Shown here: piece after piece, positions 1-7,484 of the stretch
How positions within the stretch are numbered: the stretch's first letter is position 1
Layout of the letters: every line of letters begins with the position of its first letter
Source of the DNA: Spirochaetaceae bacterium
Lineage (GTDB): Bacteria; Spirochaetota; Spirochaetia; SZUA-6; Bin103
Reading direction: 5' to 3'
Length of the DNA: 38,005 nucleotides
NCBI GenBank assembly: GCA_028821475.1
Contig: JAPPGB010000022.1
Coordinates: 24,148 to 62,152 of the forward strand
Notes under the pieces: generated by a model
Databases searched by the model: none
Told to the model about the DNA's origin: nothing
The model's input: only the letters and a program-made list of their open reading frames with translations
Translations under genes and position numbers: made by a program

Positions 1-144
1 TAAAACCCCAACCTACACCACCTTTTTTTTAAAATCCCGGTTATTTTTCGGCCGGGCCGCCGTTTTTTTTTTTAAAAAATTTAAAAACGGGGGGGGCGGT
101 TGGTTTGCCCGGCCACCCGGCGCCTTCAATTCAGAATGGAAACC
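1..144. other. Low-complexity contig-end sequence
   Basis: The first ~110 bases are dominated by runs of T, A and G (for example T9-T12 runs and a G8 run), quite unlike the high-GC, homopolymer-poor DNA that follows. No gene or structured element is visible. The most likely explanation is low-quality sequence at an assembly end; the real downstream neighbour of the binding-protein gene at 145-2070 is therefore unknown. Confidence 0.6.
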
Positions 145-2070
145 CTAGTTTTTGAAGAAGAGCTGTTCGGCGGCGAAGTTCGCGGTGATGGCGAATCCTC
201 CAGTAGGTACATTGCCGAGGTTCTTGTTAACGATCAGCGGTTGCTTGACGTCTTCGACGTTCAGGATGATGTAGACGTATTCGAGCATCCGTTCCTGCAC
301 TTCGGCGATCGCCGCTTCCCGCTCGGCGCCCGACAGGGCGATGGAACGGTCCATGGCGTCCATGAGTGCCTTCACGTCATCGGGCGGCTCCTCGCCACTC
401 TCGCCCCCGGTGTTGAACCAGGTCATCCATGCGGGGCCAAAGGCGCTCGGCACGAAGTCCCACAGTGCGCCCCACCACAATTCGGGGCCGTGATGCCACA
501 GCACGTCAGCCTTCAACTCGTTGGCATTGCGGCGCGTTCTCTGCAGTCCCGGTTCGATGGTCTTCATGGTCGCCTTGAGACCGACATCCTTCCAGTACTC
601 GATGATCATCTCGGTCACCGGCACGATGTCGGAGGCGTGCATGGCGATCTCGAACGGGATCTCGAACGTCTCGCCGTCCGGTCCGAGCCGGAAGCCCTGG
701 TCGTCACGCTGGTCCATGCCCACCTCATCGAGCAGTTGGTTGGCCATGTCGGGATCGAACGCCGCCGGCACGAAGGTGGACGGCGACGCGAAGCCGAAGT
801 AGATGGCGTCGATAATCTCCTCACGGTTGATCGCATGGGTCAGGGCTTTGCGGAAACGCACGTCGTTCACGACCTGGCGCCATGCGGGATCGTCGTAGGT
901 CAGGTTGATCCGCGGGTCGGTCGGGGTGATGTGCATGTCGAGCAGCACGACCGAGTATCCGGCGCGGTCTTCGTTTTCCTTGTAGAGGTCCACCTTGTCG
1001 AGGGTGGCGTCCTCGCGCAGGAAGTCCACCTCACCGGCCAGCACCTTCAGGTTGGACATTTCCACGTCGGCCACCACCTGCGAGCGCAGGCCGTTGATGT
1101 AGGGGAGCTGCTGGCCGGCGCTGTCGACCTTGAAGTAGTAGGGGTTGCGGTCGTACACCGCGGTGGTGGGGCTCTGCTCCACCAGTATCCACGGGTTCAG
1201 TACCGGGAAGTCCAGCGCCTTGGGCCGGGTCAAGTCCCAGTTGCGGGCGTCGCGGTTGTTGAACAGCGTCCACCACTCACCCTTGCCAAGGCCCTCCTCG
1301 GCGATTTCGTCTTCCAGGTCGGCGAGCGGCGTGTAGTCGGCGTGCCACTGCTTGAGGTGGTGGGCCGGCTTCACGAACTCGGTGTAGCCCTTCCACTGCA
1401 CGATCGACAGGTAGGCCGGGAAGCCGTCGTAGCGCTCGGCGAAGCTGATGCGGAAGGTGTAGTCGTCGATGATGCCGATCGTCAGCGGCTCGCCGTCGGT
1501 CTTGCTGGCCGAACGCATCCAGCGCGGGAACACCTTGGTCAGGTCTTCGTTGAGCAGGAAGTCCTCGTAGGTAAAGCGCACGTCCTCGGTGGTCACCGGC
1601 ACGCCGTCCGACCACTTGATCCCCTCGCGCAGCGTGAGCGTGAAGCTCTGGTTGTCGGGGCTGACCTCGAAGCTCGAAGCGACGTTGCCGCCGATGCCTT
1701 CGGCCAGGATGCCGGGCGCGGCGAGCAGGGACTCGTCGTTCATCACGAAAATGTCGGGGTTCCAGGTCGGGCTCGGCTGTACCGAGCGCATGATGCCGCC
1801 GTACTTGCCGACCTCGAAGTTCAGGTCGCTGGCGGGAATGTCGTTGCGCTCCGCGCTGAGCACGCGCGGCTCGAGCGGCAGGCGCTCCTCGACCGGCGGC
1901 AGCTCGCCGGCGGCCACCAGGGCGGCCAGTTCCGGCGCCTCGCTGTACTTGCCGCCGGATGCCATGGCAGCGGCGCCATCGGTGTCGCCGCTCTCCTCTC
2001 CTTCACCACCGGCAAACAAAAGCGCCGGCACCGCCAACAACGCGACGGCGATCAACCATCGAATTTTCAT
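145..2070 (-). CDS. ABC transporter substrate-binding protein, peptide/SBP_bac_5 family
   Basis: Extracytoplasmic solute-binding protein of the family-5 (oligopeptide/dipeptide/nickel/sugar oligomer) type, 641 aa, which would deliver substrate to a DppBC-type permease. A signal peptide is seen at residues 1-20 (KIRW, hydrophobic core, then LLFA before GGEGEES); no lipobox Cys is visible. The family hallmark GIKWSDGVPVTTEDVRFTYED lies in the first third, and a late NTGGESGEEPP segment is shared with the paralogue at 35405-37426, as is LPPVEERLP near the N-terminus. The start was chosen because GGAGG lies 6 nt upstream and the signal peptide begins there; the open frame continues further up without signal character. 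Its permease genes would lie beyond the contig end. The substrate cannot be told from sequence; peptides or oligosaccharides are both possible. Confidence 0.9.
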   Translation of the reverse strand: MKIRWLIAVALLAVPALLFAGGEGEESGDTDGAAAMASGGKYSEAPELAALVAAGELPPVEERLPLEPRVLSAERNDIPASDLNFEVGKYGGIMRSVQPSPTWNPDIFVMNDESLLAAPGILAEGIGGNVASSFEVSPDNQSFTLTLREGIKWSDGVPVTTEDVRFTYEDFLLNEDLTKVFPRWMRSASKTDGEPLTIGIIDDYTFRISFAERYDGFPAYLSIVQWKGYTEFVKPAHHLKQWHADYTPLADLEDEIAEEGLGKGEWWTLFNNRDARNWDLTRPKALDFPVLNPWILVEQSPTTAVYDRNPYYFKVDSAGQQLPYINGLRSQVVADVEMSNLKVLAGEVDFLREDATLDKVDLYKENEDRAGYSVVLLDMHITPTDPRINLTYDDPAWRQVVNDVRFRKALTHAINREEIIDAIYFGFASPSTFVPAAFDPDMANQLLDEVGMDQRDDQGFRLGPDGETFEIPFEIAMHASDIVPVTEMIIEYWKDVGLKATMKTIEPGLQRTRRNANELKADVLWHHGPELWWGALWDFVPSAFGPAWMTWFNTGGESGEEPPDDVKALMDAMDRSIALSGAEREAAIAEVQERMLEYVYIILNVEDVKQPLIVNKNLGNVPTGGFAITANFAAEQLFFKN

Positions 2071-2259
2071 AGATCCTCCATGATGCGAGCAGTATGCCCC
2101 CTCGATCTCAAGGGAGCCTCGCGCAAAATTTTCCAATTGATAATCATGGAGCGACCGATGTGTCAACCGTACCGGGCGTCCGGGTTCGGTGCCGCTGCGC
2201 CCGACAGGTCTTGCAGGCGCGGCCATGTACACCTCACACTCCAGCCAACGAGGTTACCA

Positions 2260-3156
2260 ATGCCAACAACAAGCGCCGGCACGTCAGCGCGCGCCGGTCT
2301 CAGCCCCGAACAGGTCCGCTCGTTTCAGCGCGACGGCTTCCTCAACGCCGGGCGCGTGCTCGACGACGGCGAACTCGACGAACTGTCCCACGAACTGGAC
2401 CGCATCATCGCCGTCGGTCCCGATGGCTTCGCCGACGGCGAGCCGCAGCCGGTGGTGTATCGCACGTTCGAGGTGGAGCGGCCGGTATGGCAGATCATCA
2501 ACATCTGGGAGGCGTCGCCGCTGTTCGAGCGGCTGATCCACCATCCCGTCATCGTGCGCGGCATCAGCCAGCTCACCGGCTTCGCCGACCTGCAGGTATG
2601 GCACGACCAGGTGCAGTACAAGCCGCCCCGCGCCGGCGGCGCCACCCGCTGGCACCAGGACGCGCCGCTGTGGCCGAGCATCGATCCCATGACCCCCGTG
2701 TCGGCCTGGATGCCGTTCGACGACGCCGACGTCGAGAACGGCTGCATGTGGATGGTGCCGGGATCGTACCGATGGGGGGACCGCCAGAACGAGTACCTCG
2801 CCTCACTCGACCACCTGCGCAACGTGGAGGACTTCGACCGGATAGGGGAGGGGTTCACTCCTCCGGAGGACGCCGAGATCCGCGACATCGTGGCGGTGCC
2901 GAGACCGGTCAGGCGCGGCGAGGTACACTTTCACCACTCCCTGACCTGGCACGGCTCGCCGGAGAACGACTCGCCGCGGCGGCGGCGGGCGCTGGCCATC
3001 CACTACATGACCGGCGAGGCGCGGTTCACCGGCCGCGATCACCTGATGCGGCCGTTCATCGACCTGGCCGTGGGCGAGCCGATGGCCAAGGCCGGCCCGC
3101 ACTTTCCGGTGGTGTGCCGGAACGGCACGCCGGTGGCCGCACCAGGGGCGTCGTAA
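2260..3156 (+). CDS. Phytanoyl-CoA dioxygenase (PhyH) family protein
   Basis: Predicted Fe(II)/2-oxoglutarate-dependent dioxygenase of 298 aa. The metal triad is visible: H132-x-D134 in RWHQDAPLW and distal H231 in LTWHGSPEN, followed by a run of Arg at 240-243 that would bind 2-oxoglutarate. The N-terminal LSPEQVRSFQRDGFL helix is typical of PhyH proteins. The start is ATG at 2260 with GAGGT just upstream; the frame stays open upstream for ~700 codons but that part is antisense to the binding-protein gene and is not coding. It diverges from the transporter gene at 145-2070 with a 189 bp gap. The family hydroxylates many small molecules, so the substrate is unknown. Confidence 0.88.
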   Translation: MPTTSAGTSARAGLSPEQVRSFQRDGFLNAGRVLDDGELDELSHELDRIIAVGPDGFADGEPQPVVYRTFEVERPVWQIINIWEASPLFERLIHHPVIVRGISQLTGFADLQVWHDQVQYKPPRAGGATRWHQDAPLWPSIDPMTPVSAWMPFDDADVENGCMWMVPGSYRWGDRQNEYLASLDHLRNVEDFDRIGEGFTPPEDAEIRDIVAVPRPVRRGEVHFHHSLTWHGSPENDSPRRRRALAIHYMTGEARFTGRDHLMRPFIDLAVGEPMAKAGPHFPVVCRNGTPVAAPGAS

Positions 3157-3267
3157 CCGAGTTCCGGTAGTGCCCGGGTCAATCGAGCGCCGCCCCGTCG
3201 CACTTCGCGCTGGATTGGCGTAAGGTTCGAGCCTGGAAGCCGAGCCGGTCGGCTCAGGTCGACCCGG

Positions 3268-3873
3268 GTGGCGATAGCCGCTGTGCTCTTCAAATACTCG
3301 TTTCACGAACAGATAGCGAATGGTGCGATCACCGTCACGTACCGGGCCTGGAAGCGCGCCCGCGTGAAGGTGGGCAACCGGTACCGGCTCAACGCCGACG
3401 GCGTGGTGGCGGTGGACGACGTGCACGAAGCGCCCGTGGCGCAGATCACCGATGCCGCGGCGCACGCGTCCGGGTTCCCGTCGCGGGACGCCCTTCTGCG
3501 GCAGTTGTTCCCGGCGGGCCCCGGGCATCATCCCGATACCGTGTTCGAGATTCGGTTTCACTACCTGCCCGACCCGCGCACCCCCGTGGCTGACGTGTCC
3601 GCCGACGTCGCCGCGGACGTACTGCACGACTTGCTGGCCCGGCTGCGCAACATGGACGCCCGCAGCCGCGCCGGCCCGTGGATCGGCGCAACCCTGGCCC
3701 TGATCGACGCCCATCCCCGGGTGGCGGCCTCCCGGCTGGCGGCGCAGCTTGGGCGGGAGACTGCGCCCTTCAAGAGCAACATGCGCAAGTTGAAAGCCCT
3801 CGGCCTCACCATCAGTCACGACACCGGCTATACCCTGACCTCCCTCGGCTCCCGCGTTCTCCGGGCCTTATGA
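3268..3873 (+). CDS. ASCH-domain protein with C-terminal winged helix
   Basis: A 201 aa cytoplasmic protein. Residues ~5-105 resemble an ASCH (PUA-like) domain: LFKYSFHEQIANGAITVTYRAWKRARVKVGNRYRL matches the family pattern of a helix, G-x-x-T-x-T-x-R and a K-V-G-x-x-Y turn (segment shown only to position its motifs at residues 7-40). Residues ~135-200 look like a winged helix (RLAAQLGRETAPFKSNMRKL). ASCH proteins bind RNA or nucleotides; E. coli YqfB hydrolyses N4-acetylcytidine using Lys21, Thr24 and Glu74. Here the position matching that Lys is Ile (NGAITVT) while the Thr is kept, so YqfB-type catalysis is doubtful. The start is GTG at 3268, with an alternative GTG at 3283. The stop overlaps the next gene's ATG (ATGA), so the two are probably co-translated. 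Confidence 0.7.
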   Translation: MAIAAVLFKYSFHEQIANGAITVTYRAWKRARVKVGNRYRLNADGVVAVDDVHEAPVAQITDAAAHASGFPSRDALLRQLFPAGPGHHPDTVFEIRFHYLPDPRTPVADVSADVAADVLHDLLARLRNMDARSRAGPWIGATLALIDAHPRVAASRLAAQLGRETAPFKSNMRKLKALGLTISHDTGYTLTSLGSRVLRAL

Positions 3874-4889
3874 TCAAGCCGCTTTCGGATTTCCGGATCG
3901 CACCGTCGATCGAGGCGCTGCCGAAGGCGGACATCCACGTGCATGCCGAATCGGGCGCGCGTCTGGAGCAGGTGCTCGCGCAACGAACCGGGCGACGCGG
4001 CACCGACTGGCGGGTCAAGGCGCGCGACCTGATGCGCGACCTGCCGCCGGGCATGGCGCGCCTGGAGACGTGGATCCCCGACCTGCCGTATCCCCGTTCC
4101 TGGGTGGACGAGGTGGACGGTAGCAAGGACTATCTCGAAGCCCGTATCTGCCGCGTGCTGGTCGAAGCGGCGGAAGACGGCGCCCTCCTGGTCGAAGTGA
4201 TGTTCGGCGCCCGCACGATCCTGCGCGACGACTTCCTGGACAAGTTCGCGACGTCCCTGGCCGCCGTGCGTGACCGCTATCCGCGATTCCACGCGGTACC
4301 GCTGGTGGTAGCGCCGGTCACCGGGGAGTGGGCCGCCACCCTGTTGCCGCGCTGCCTCGCCGCTGCCCGGCGCGGTCTGGCCGGGCTGAACATCCTGCCC
4401 GTGCCTTATGATCAGCCGGCAGACTGGTCGGTGGTACACCGTTGGGCGAAGCGCGCGCTCGACGCGGGGTTGGGCATCGCCGCCCATGCGGGGGAATTCG
4501 GCCCGCTGCACCTGGCCGAGGCGCTCGATGTCCCCGGTCTGACACGCATCGGCCATGCCCTCGCCGCCACCACCGACTTACGCCTGCTCGACCGGATCGC
4601 CGCCCGCGGTGTGACCGTCGAGTGTGCGCTCTCCAGCAACGTGGTGCTCGGCGCAGTGGAGGGCTACGAGGACCACCCCATCCGCCGGTTCGTGGAACGT
4701 GGGGTTCCGGTGGCGATCTGTACCGACGATCCGGTTCGGGCCTGCACCACGATCGGGCGCGAGTACGCGATCGCCGCGAAGCTCGGATTCTCCGCCGCGG
4801 AGTTGCGTGGGTTCACCTGCGCGGCGGTCCGCGCATCGTTCTGCCGCCCGGCTGAGCGTGACCGGCTGCGGCGGCTGATCGCTTGCTGA
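3870..4889 (+). CDS. Adenosine deaminase family hydrolase
   Basis: Zn-dependent amidohydrolase of 339 aa, expected to deaminate adenosine or a related (possibly modified) purine nucleoside. All adenosine-deaminase landmarks can be read: KADIHVHAE (two metal His), AAHAGEFGP (metal His plus catalytic Glu), RIGHAL (catalytic His), ECALSSNVVLGAV, and CTDDPV (metal Asp pair). The ATG lies inside the TGA of the ASCH gene (ATGA overlap), and no better start exists; the long frame upstream is a shadow. The HVHAESGA sequence, where true adenosine deaminases have HVHLDGA, suggests an adenosine-deaminase-like branch with altered substrate. Coupling to an RNA/nucleotide-binding ASCH protein points to nucleoside salvage; this is inference. 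Confidence 0.85.
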   Translation: MIKPLSDFRIAPSIEALPKADIHVHAESGARLEQVLAQRTGRRGTDWRVKARDLMRDLPPGMARLETWIPDLPYPRSWVDEVDGSKDYLEARICRVLVEAAEDGALLVEVMFGARTILRDDFLDKFATSLAAVRDRYPRFHAVPLVVAPVTGEWAATLLPRCLAAARRGLAGLNILPVPYDQPADWSVVHRWAKRALDAGLGIAAHAGEFGPLHLAEALDVPGLTRIGHALAATTDLRLLDRIAARGVTVECALSSNVVLGAVEGYEDHPIRRFVERGVPVAICTDDPVRACTTIGREYAIAAKLGFSAAELRGFTCAAVRASFCRPAERDRLRRLIAC

Positions 4890-5146
4890 TCCGACGTCGT
4901 AGCATCGTGCCGACGCGGTACCAAGAAAGGAGCAGGAGACTCGGAGTCATGATGCTGATTCGCTGTCGGGCTGTGCTTGCTGTGACGCTGAGGCACTGCC
5001 TGGCTGCCGGGCTTCACCGGGAACTATGGCGTTTCAAACCGCAGGTTTATCGCTGTCGCAGTCGCCGATCCACTGGGCTACGCTCCCGTCGCCGGGAGAC
5101 TCGCACTTACTCCCCCGTCTCCTGCTCTGGTTATTGGCTCTCTCTG

Positions 5147-5683
5147 CTACTCGTCCCCGAATTCCACCACGACCGAGAAGCTTGCCGCGCGCAGTGCGCG
5201 GTTCAGGTCCCGGAACGCCCGCCGGGCCGACTCCAGCCGCTCCATGCTGACGGCGAAGGTGGCGTCGTTGGGCTCCACGATGTCGCGATCTTCCTTGTAG
5301 ATCACGCGCACGTAGGCGGACTGCACGCTCTGGGTGTGCAATTCCCCGATGCGGTCGGACAGTCCCTTGCGCAACTCCAGCGCTTCGCTCAGGTCCAGCG
5401 TCTCGCCGCCGGCGTTCACGGTGTGGGCGTAGTTGGCGCGCTGGATGGCGTTGTTGAGCTTGCGCCGCTTGTGCTCCAGTGCGCGCAGCGATTCCTGCAC
5501 CGCCGCGGCATCGAAGTCGTCCGCGGCGCGAAGCTGCCCCTCGTCACCGCGGTACATGCCGAGCCGGTCCCGGTTCCTGCGCGTCTCCGGCAGGCAGTCG
5601 CGGAAGGTCTTGATGCGAGCGTCGTATTCGGCGCGCAATTCCAGCGCCTCGTAGAGGTAGAGCTTGTTCTGTCCGGTCGGCAT
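5147..5683 (-). CDS. DIP1984/septicolysin-like coiled-coil protein
   Basis: A 178 aa protein rich in charged helices. It resembles the DIP1984 (septicolysin-like) family by its YLYEALELRAEYDARI opening, the LNNAIQRANYAHTV segment in the middle and the LSEALELRKGLSDRIGELH helix; most of it should form helical hairpins or coiled coil. No signal peptide, membrane segment or catalytic motif is visible. The start is ATG at 5683 with GGAG upstream; longer in-frame starts have no ribosome site. The gene stands alone between an intergenic stretch (4890-5146) and a divergent DUF4019 gene. The family's biochemical role is not established, and the name septicolysin does not prove lytic activity. Confidence 0.65.
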   Translation of the reverse strand: MPTGQNKLYLYEALELRAEYDARIKTFRDCLPETRRNRDRLGMYRGDEGQLRAADDFDAAAVQESLRALEHKRRKLNNAIQRANYAHTVNAGGETLDLSEALELRKGLSDRIGELHTQSVQSAYVRVIYKEDRDIVEPNDATFAVSMERLESARRAFRDLNRALRAASFSVVVEFGDE

Positions 5684-5922
5684 CAGGTCACTCCATGTTA
5701 CTGTGTTTGTTCGTCCGTCATGCCCGGTCGCACCATTTATGGAACGAACGGTCGTAATATACGAGTCGTGGGCCACGAACGGCCACCACCGGGACCAGGG
5801 AGTTCGGGATTCATCCCCGGCCCAGCGTGGAGACTGTGCTTGCGCGGCGAGGTGGACAGATCGGGTAGACTGTCATGGGATGAAAGCGGGCGACAGGCAG
5901 GGCTGCCGTGGGTGGTGTTCCC

Positions 5923-6270
5923 ATGGCTGAACGGGACGAGGCGCTCGGAGCCGCCCAACCGTGGCTGGCGCTGCTCGACGTCGGCGACTACCGGGCCTGC
6001 TGGTCGACCGCGGCCGAGCTGATGCGTGGAGCGGTGACCGAGGAGCAGCTTGCTCAAACGCTGCGGGGTGCGCTCGAGCCGATGGGCAAACTTGTGTCCC
6101 GCTCGATGTCCACCGCCGAGTATCACGAAACCTTGCCTGGCGCTCCGGACGGGCGTTACTGGGTGATCAGCTACTCGGCATCCTACGTCAACAAGAAGAG
6201 CGCCGTGGAGACCGTCACCGCCATGTGGGACCGCGAAGCGTGGCGGGTGTCGGGCTACTACATCCGTTAG
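5923..6270 (+). CDS. DUF4019 domain protein
   Basis: A small 115 aa protein matching the DUF4019 pattern across its length: WLALLDVGDYRACWSTAAELMRGAV at the start, LPGAPDGRYWVISYSASYVNKK in the middle, and ETVTAM....WRVSGYYIR at the extreme C-terminus, which is the most conserved signature. DUF4019 proteins have an NTF2/SnoaL-like look and are often exported, but no signal peptide is visible here. The start is ATG at 5923; an in-frame GTG at 5908 would add five residues. Function unknown. Confidence 0.7.
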   Translation: MAERDEALGAAQPWLALLDVGDYRACWSTAAELMRGAVTEEQLAQTLRGALEPMGKLVSRSMSTAEYHETLPGAPDGRYWVISYSASYVNKKSAVETVTAMWDREAWRVSGYYIR

Positions 6271-6280
6271 CGTCAGCCAA

Positions 6281-6309
6281 TGTTCTACTTCAAATTATCA
6301 TGATATATT
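6281..6309 (+). promoter_or_regulatory. Candidate promoter of the DUF4143 ATPase gene (possibly leaderless)
   Basis: An AT-rich island directly before the ATG at 6317 contains TATATT at 6304-6309, a good -10 box, with TTCTAC at 6283-6288 as a weak -35. A start point 6-8 bases after the -10 would fall on or next to the ATG, and no Shine-Dalgarno sequence precedes it, so the mRNA could be leaderless. Seen by eye only. Confidence 0.35.
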
Positions 6310-6316
6310 AAAACAC

Positions 6317-7474
6317 ATGTTCGAACGGTCGCTGGCTCTACCGGAGCCGGGTCGTGAAACCTTCTTTTTGTGGGGGCCGCGGCAGGCGGGCAAGAGCACC
6401 CTGCTCAGGCGCCGCTACCCCGATGTGCTGTGGCTCGACCTGCTGAAGAGCGAGGTGTTCCGCCGCTACCTCGACCGTCCCGAGCTATTGCGCCAGGAGT
6501 TGGCATCGGAGGGGGCGCCCGCCGGGAGGCAGGTGGTCATCGACGAGGTGCAGAAGGTGCCGGCGCTGCTCGACGAGGTGCACTGGCTGATCGAGAATCG
6601 CGGCTACCACTTTGCCTTGTGCGGGTCGAGCGCCCGCAAGGTGCGCCGCGGTGCCGCCAACCTGCTCGGGGGGCGGGCCGTCCGCTACGAGTTGCGCGGT
6701 CTCACCGCCGCCGAGCTGGGCGCCGCCTTCGACCTGGACCGGATGCTGAACCACGGTTACCTGCCGCGCATCTACCAGGCGGCCCGTCCGCGCCGGCTGC
6801 TCGACGCCTACGTCGCCGACTACCTGCGCGAGGAGGTCGCCGCCGAGGGTCTGGTCCGCAACCTGCCGGCGTTCTCCGGCTTCCTGGATGCCGCCGCACG
6901 CAGCGACGGGGAGATGGTCAACTTCTCCAACATCGCACGCGAGTGCGGCGTGTCGAGCCCCACCGCCAAGGCCTACTTCGAGATTCTGGAAGACACGCTG
7001 CTCGGGCGCCGGCTGAACGCGTACCGCCGGCGGCGCAAGCGCCGCATGATCGGAGCCCCGAAATTCTACTTCGCCGACGTCGGGGTGGTGAACCGCTTGA
7101 CCCGGCGTGGTGAGCTGACTCCCGGAGCCCCGCTCTACGGGAAGGCGTTCGAGAACTGGGTATTTCACGAACTGTCGGCCGGTATCGAGTACCGGGAGTG
7201 GGACCTCGACTTGGCCTACTGGCGGCTGCCGAGCGGCATCGAGGTGGACTTCGTGCTCGGCGACATGGAGGTCGCGGTGGAAGCGAAGGCGAGCGCCCGG
7301 ATCACCCGCGACCACCTGCGCGGTCTGCGTACCCTGGCCGAAGAGCACCCCGGCGTTCGCCGGCGTATCGTCGTCTGCCTGGAACCGCGCCCCCGCCGTA
7401 CCGACGACGGCATCGACATCCTCCCCGCCCCCGAGTTCGTACGCCGTCTGGGGCAGGGGACGCTGGTGCAGTAG
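6317..7474 (+). CDS. AAA_14/DUF4143 ATPase
   Basis: A 385 aa protein of the widespread ATP-binding family with an N-terminal AAA_14 module and C-terminal DUF4143. The Walker A is GPRQAGKS at residues 20-27, Walker B is VVIDEVQK at ~73-80, and the sensor-like LCGSSARKVRRG follows. DUF4143 occupies roughly 165-335, ending in a PD-(D/E)xK-like core with D in EVDFVL (~310) and E-x-K in VEAKAS (~322-324). Such genes are abundant, patchily distributed and often lie in accessory DNA; their cellular role is unresolved. The gene converges on the Fic gene with only 10 bp between stops. Its upstream region is unusually AT-rich for this genome. Confidence 0.88.
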   Translation: MFERSLALPEPGRETFFLWGPRQAGKSTLLRRRYPDVLWLDLLKSEVFRRYLDRPELLRQELASEGAPAGRQVVIDEVQKVPALLDEVHWLIENRGYHFALCGSSARKVRRGAANLLGGRAVRYELRGLTAAELGAAFDLDRMLNHGYLPRIYQAARPRRLLDAYVADYLREEVAAEGLVRNLPAFSGFLDAAARSDGEMVNFSNIARECGVSSPTAKAYFEILEDTLLGRRLNAYRRRRKRRMIGAPKFYFADVGVVNRLTRRGELTPGAPLYGKAFENWVFHELSAGIEYREWDLDLAYWRLPSGIEVDFVLGDMEVAVEAKASARITRDHLRGLRTLAEEHPGVRRRIVVCLEPRPRRTDDGIDILPAPEFVRRLGQGTLVQ

Positions 7475-7484
7475 CGCTCGACGG

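Noticed and set aside
100-2259. Very long plus-strand open frame continuous with the dioxygenase gene
   Set aside because: It is antisense to a clear binding-protein gene with signal peptide and ribosome site; high GC makes stop codons rare on the other strand.
3224-3233. GGTTCGAGCC, resembling a tRNA T-loop
   Set aside because: No matching acceptor stem, anticodon arm or CCA end could be drawn around it; no tRNA or rRNA gene was recognised anywhere in the window.
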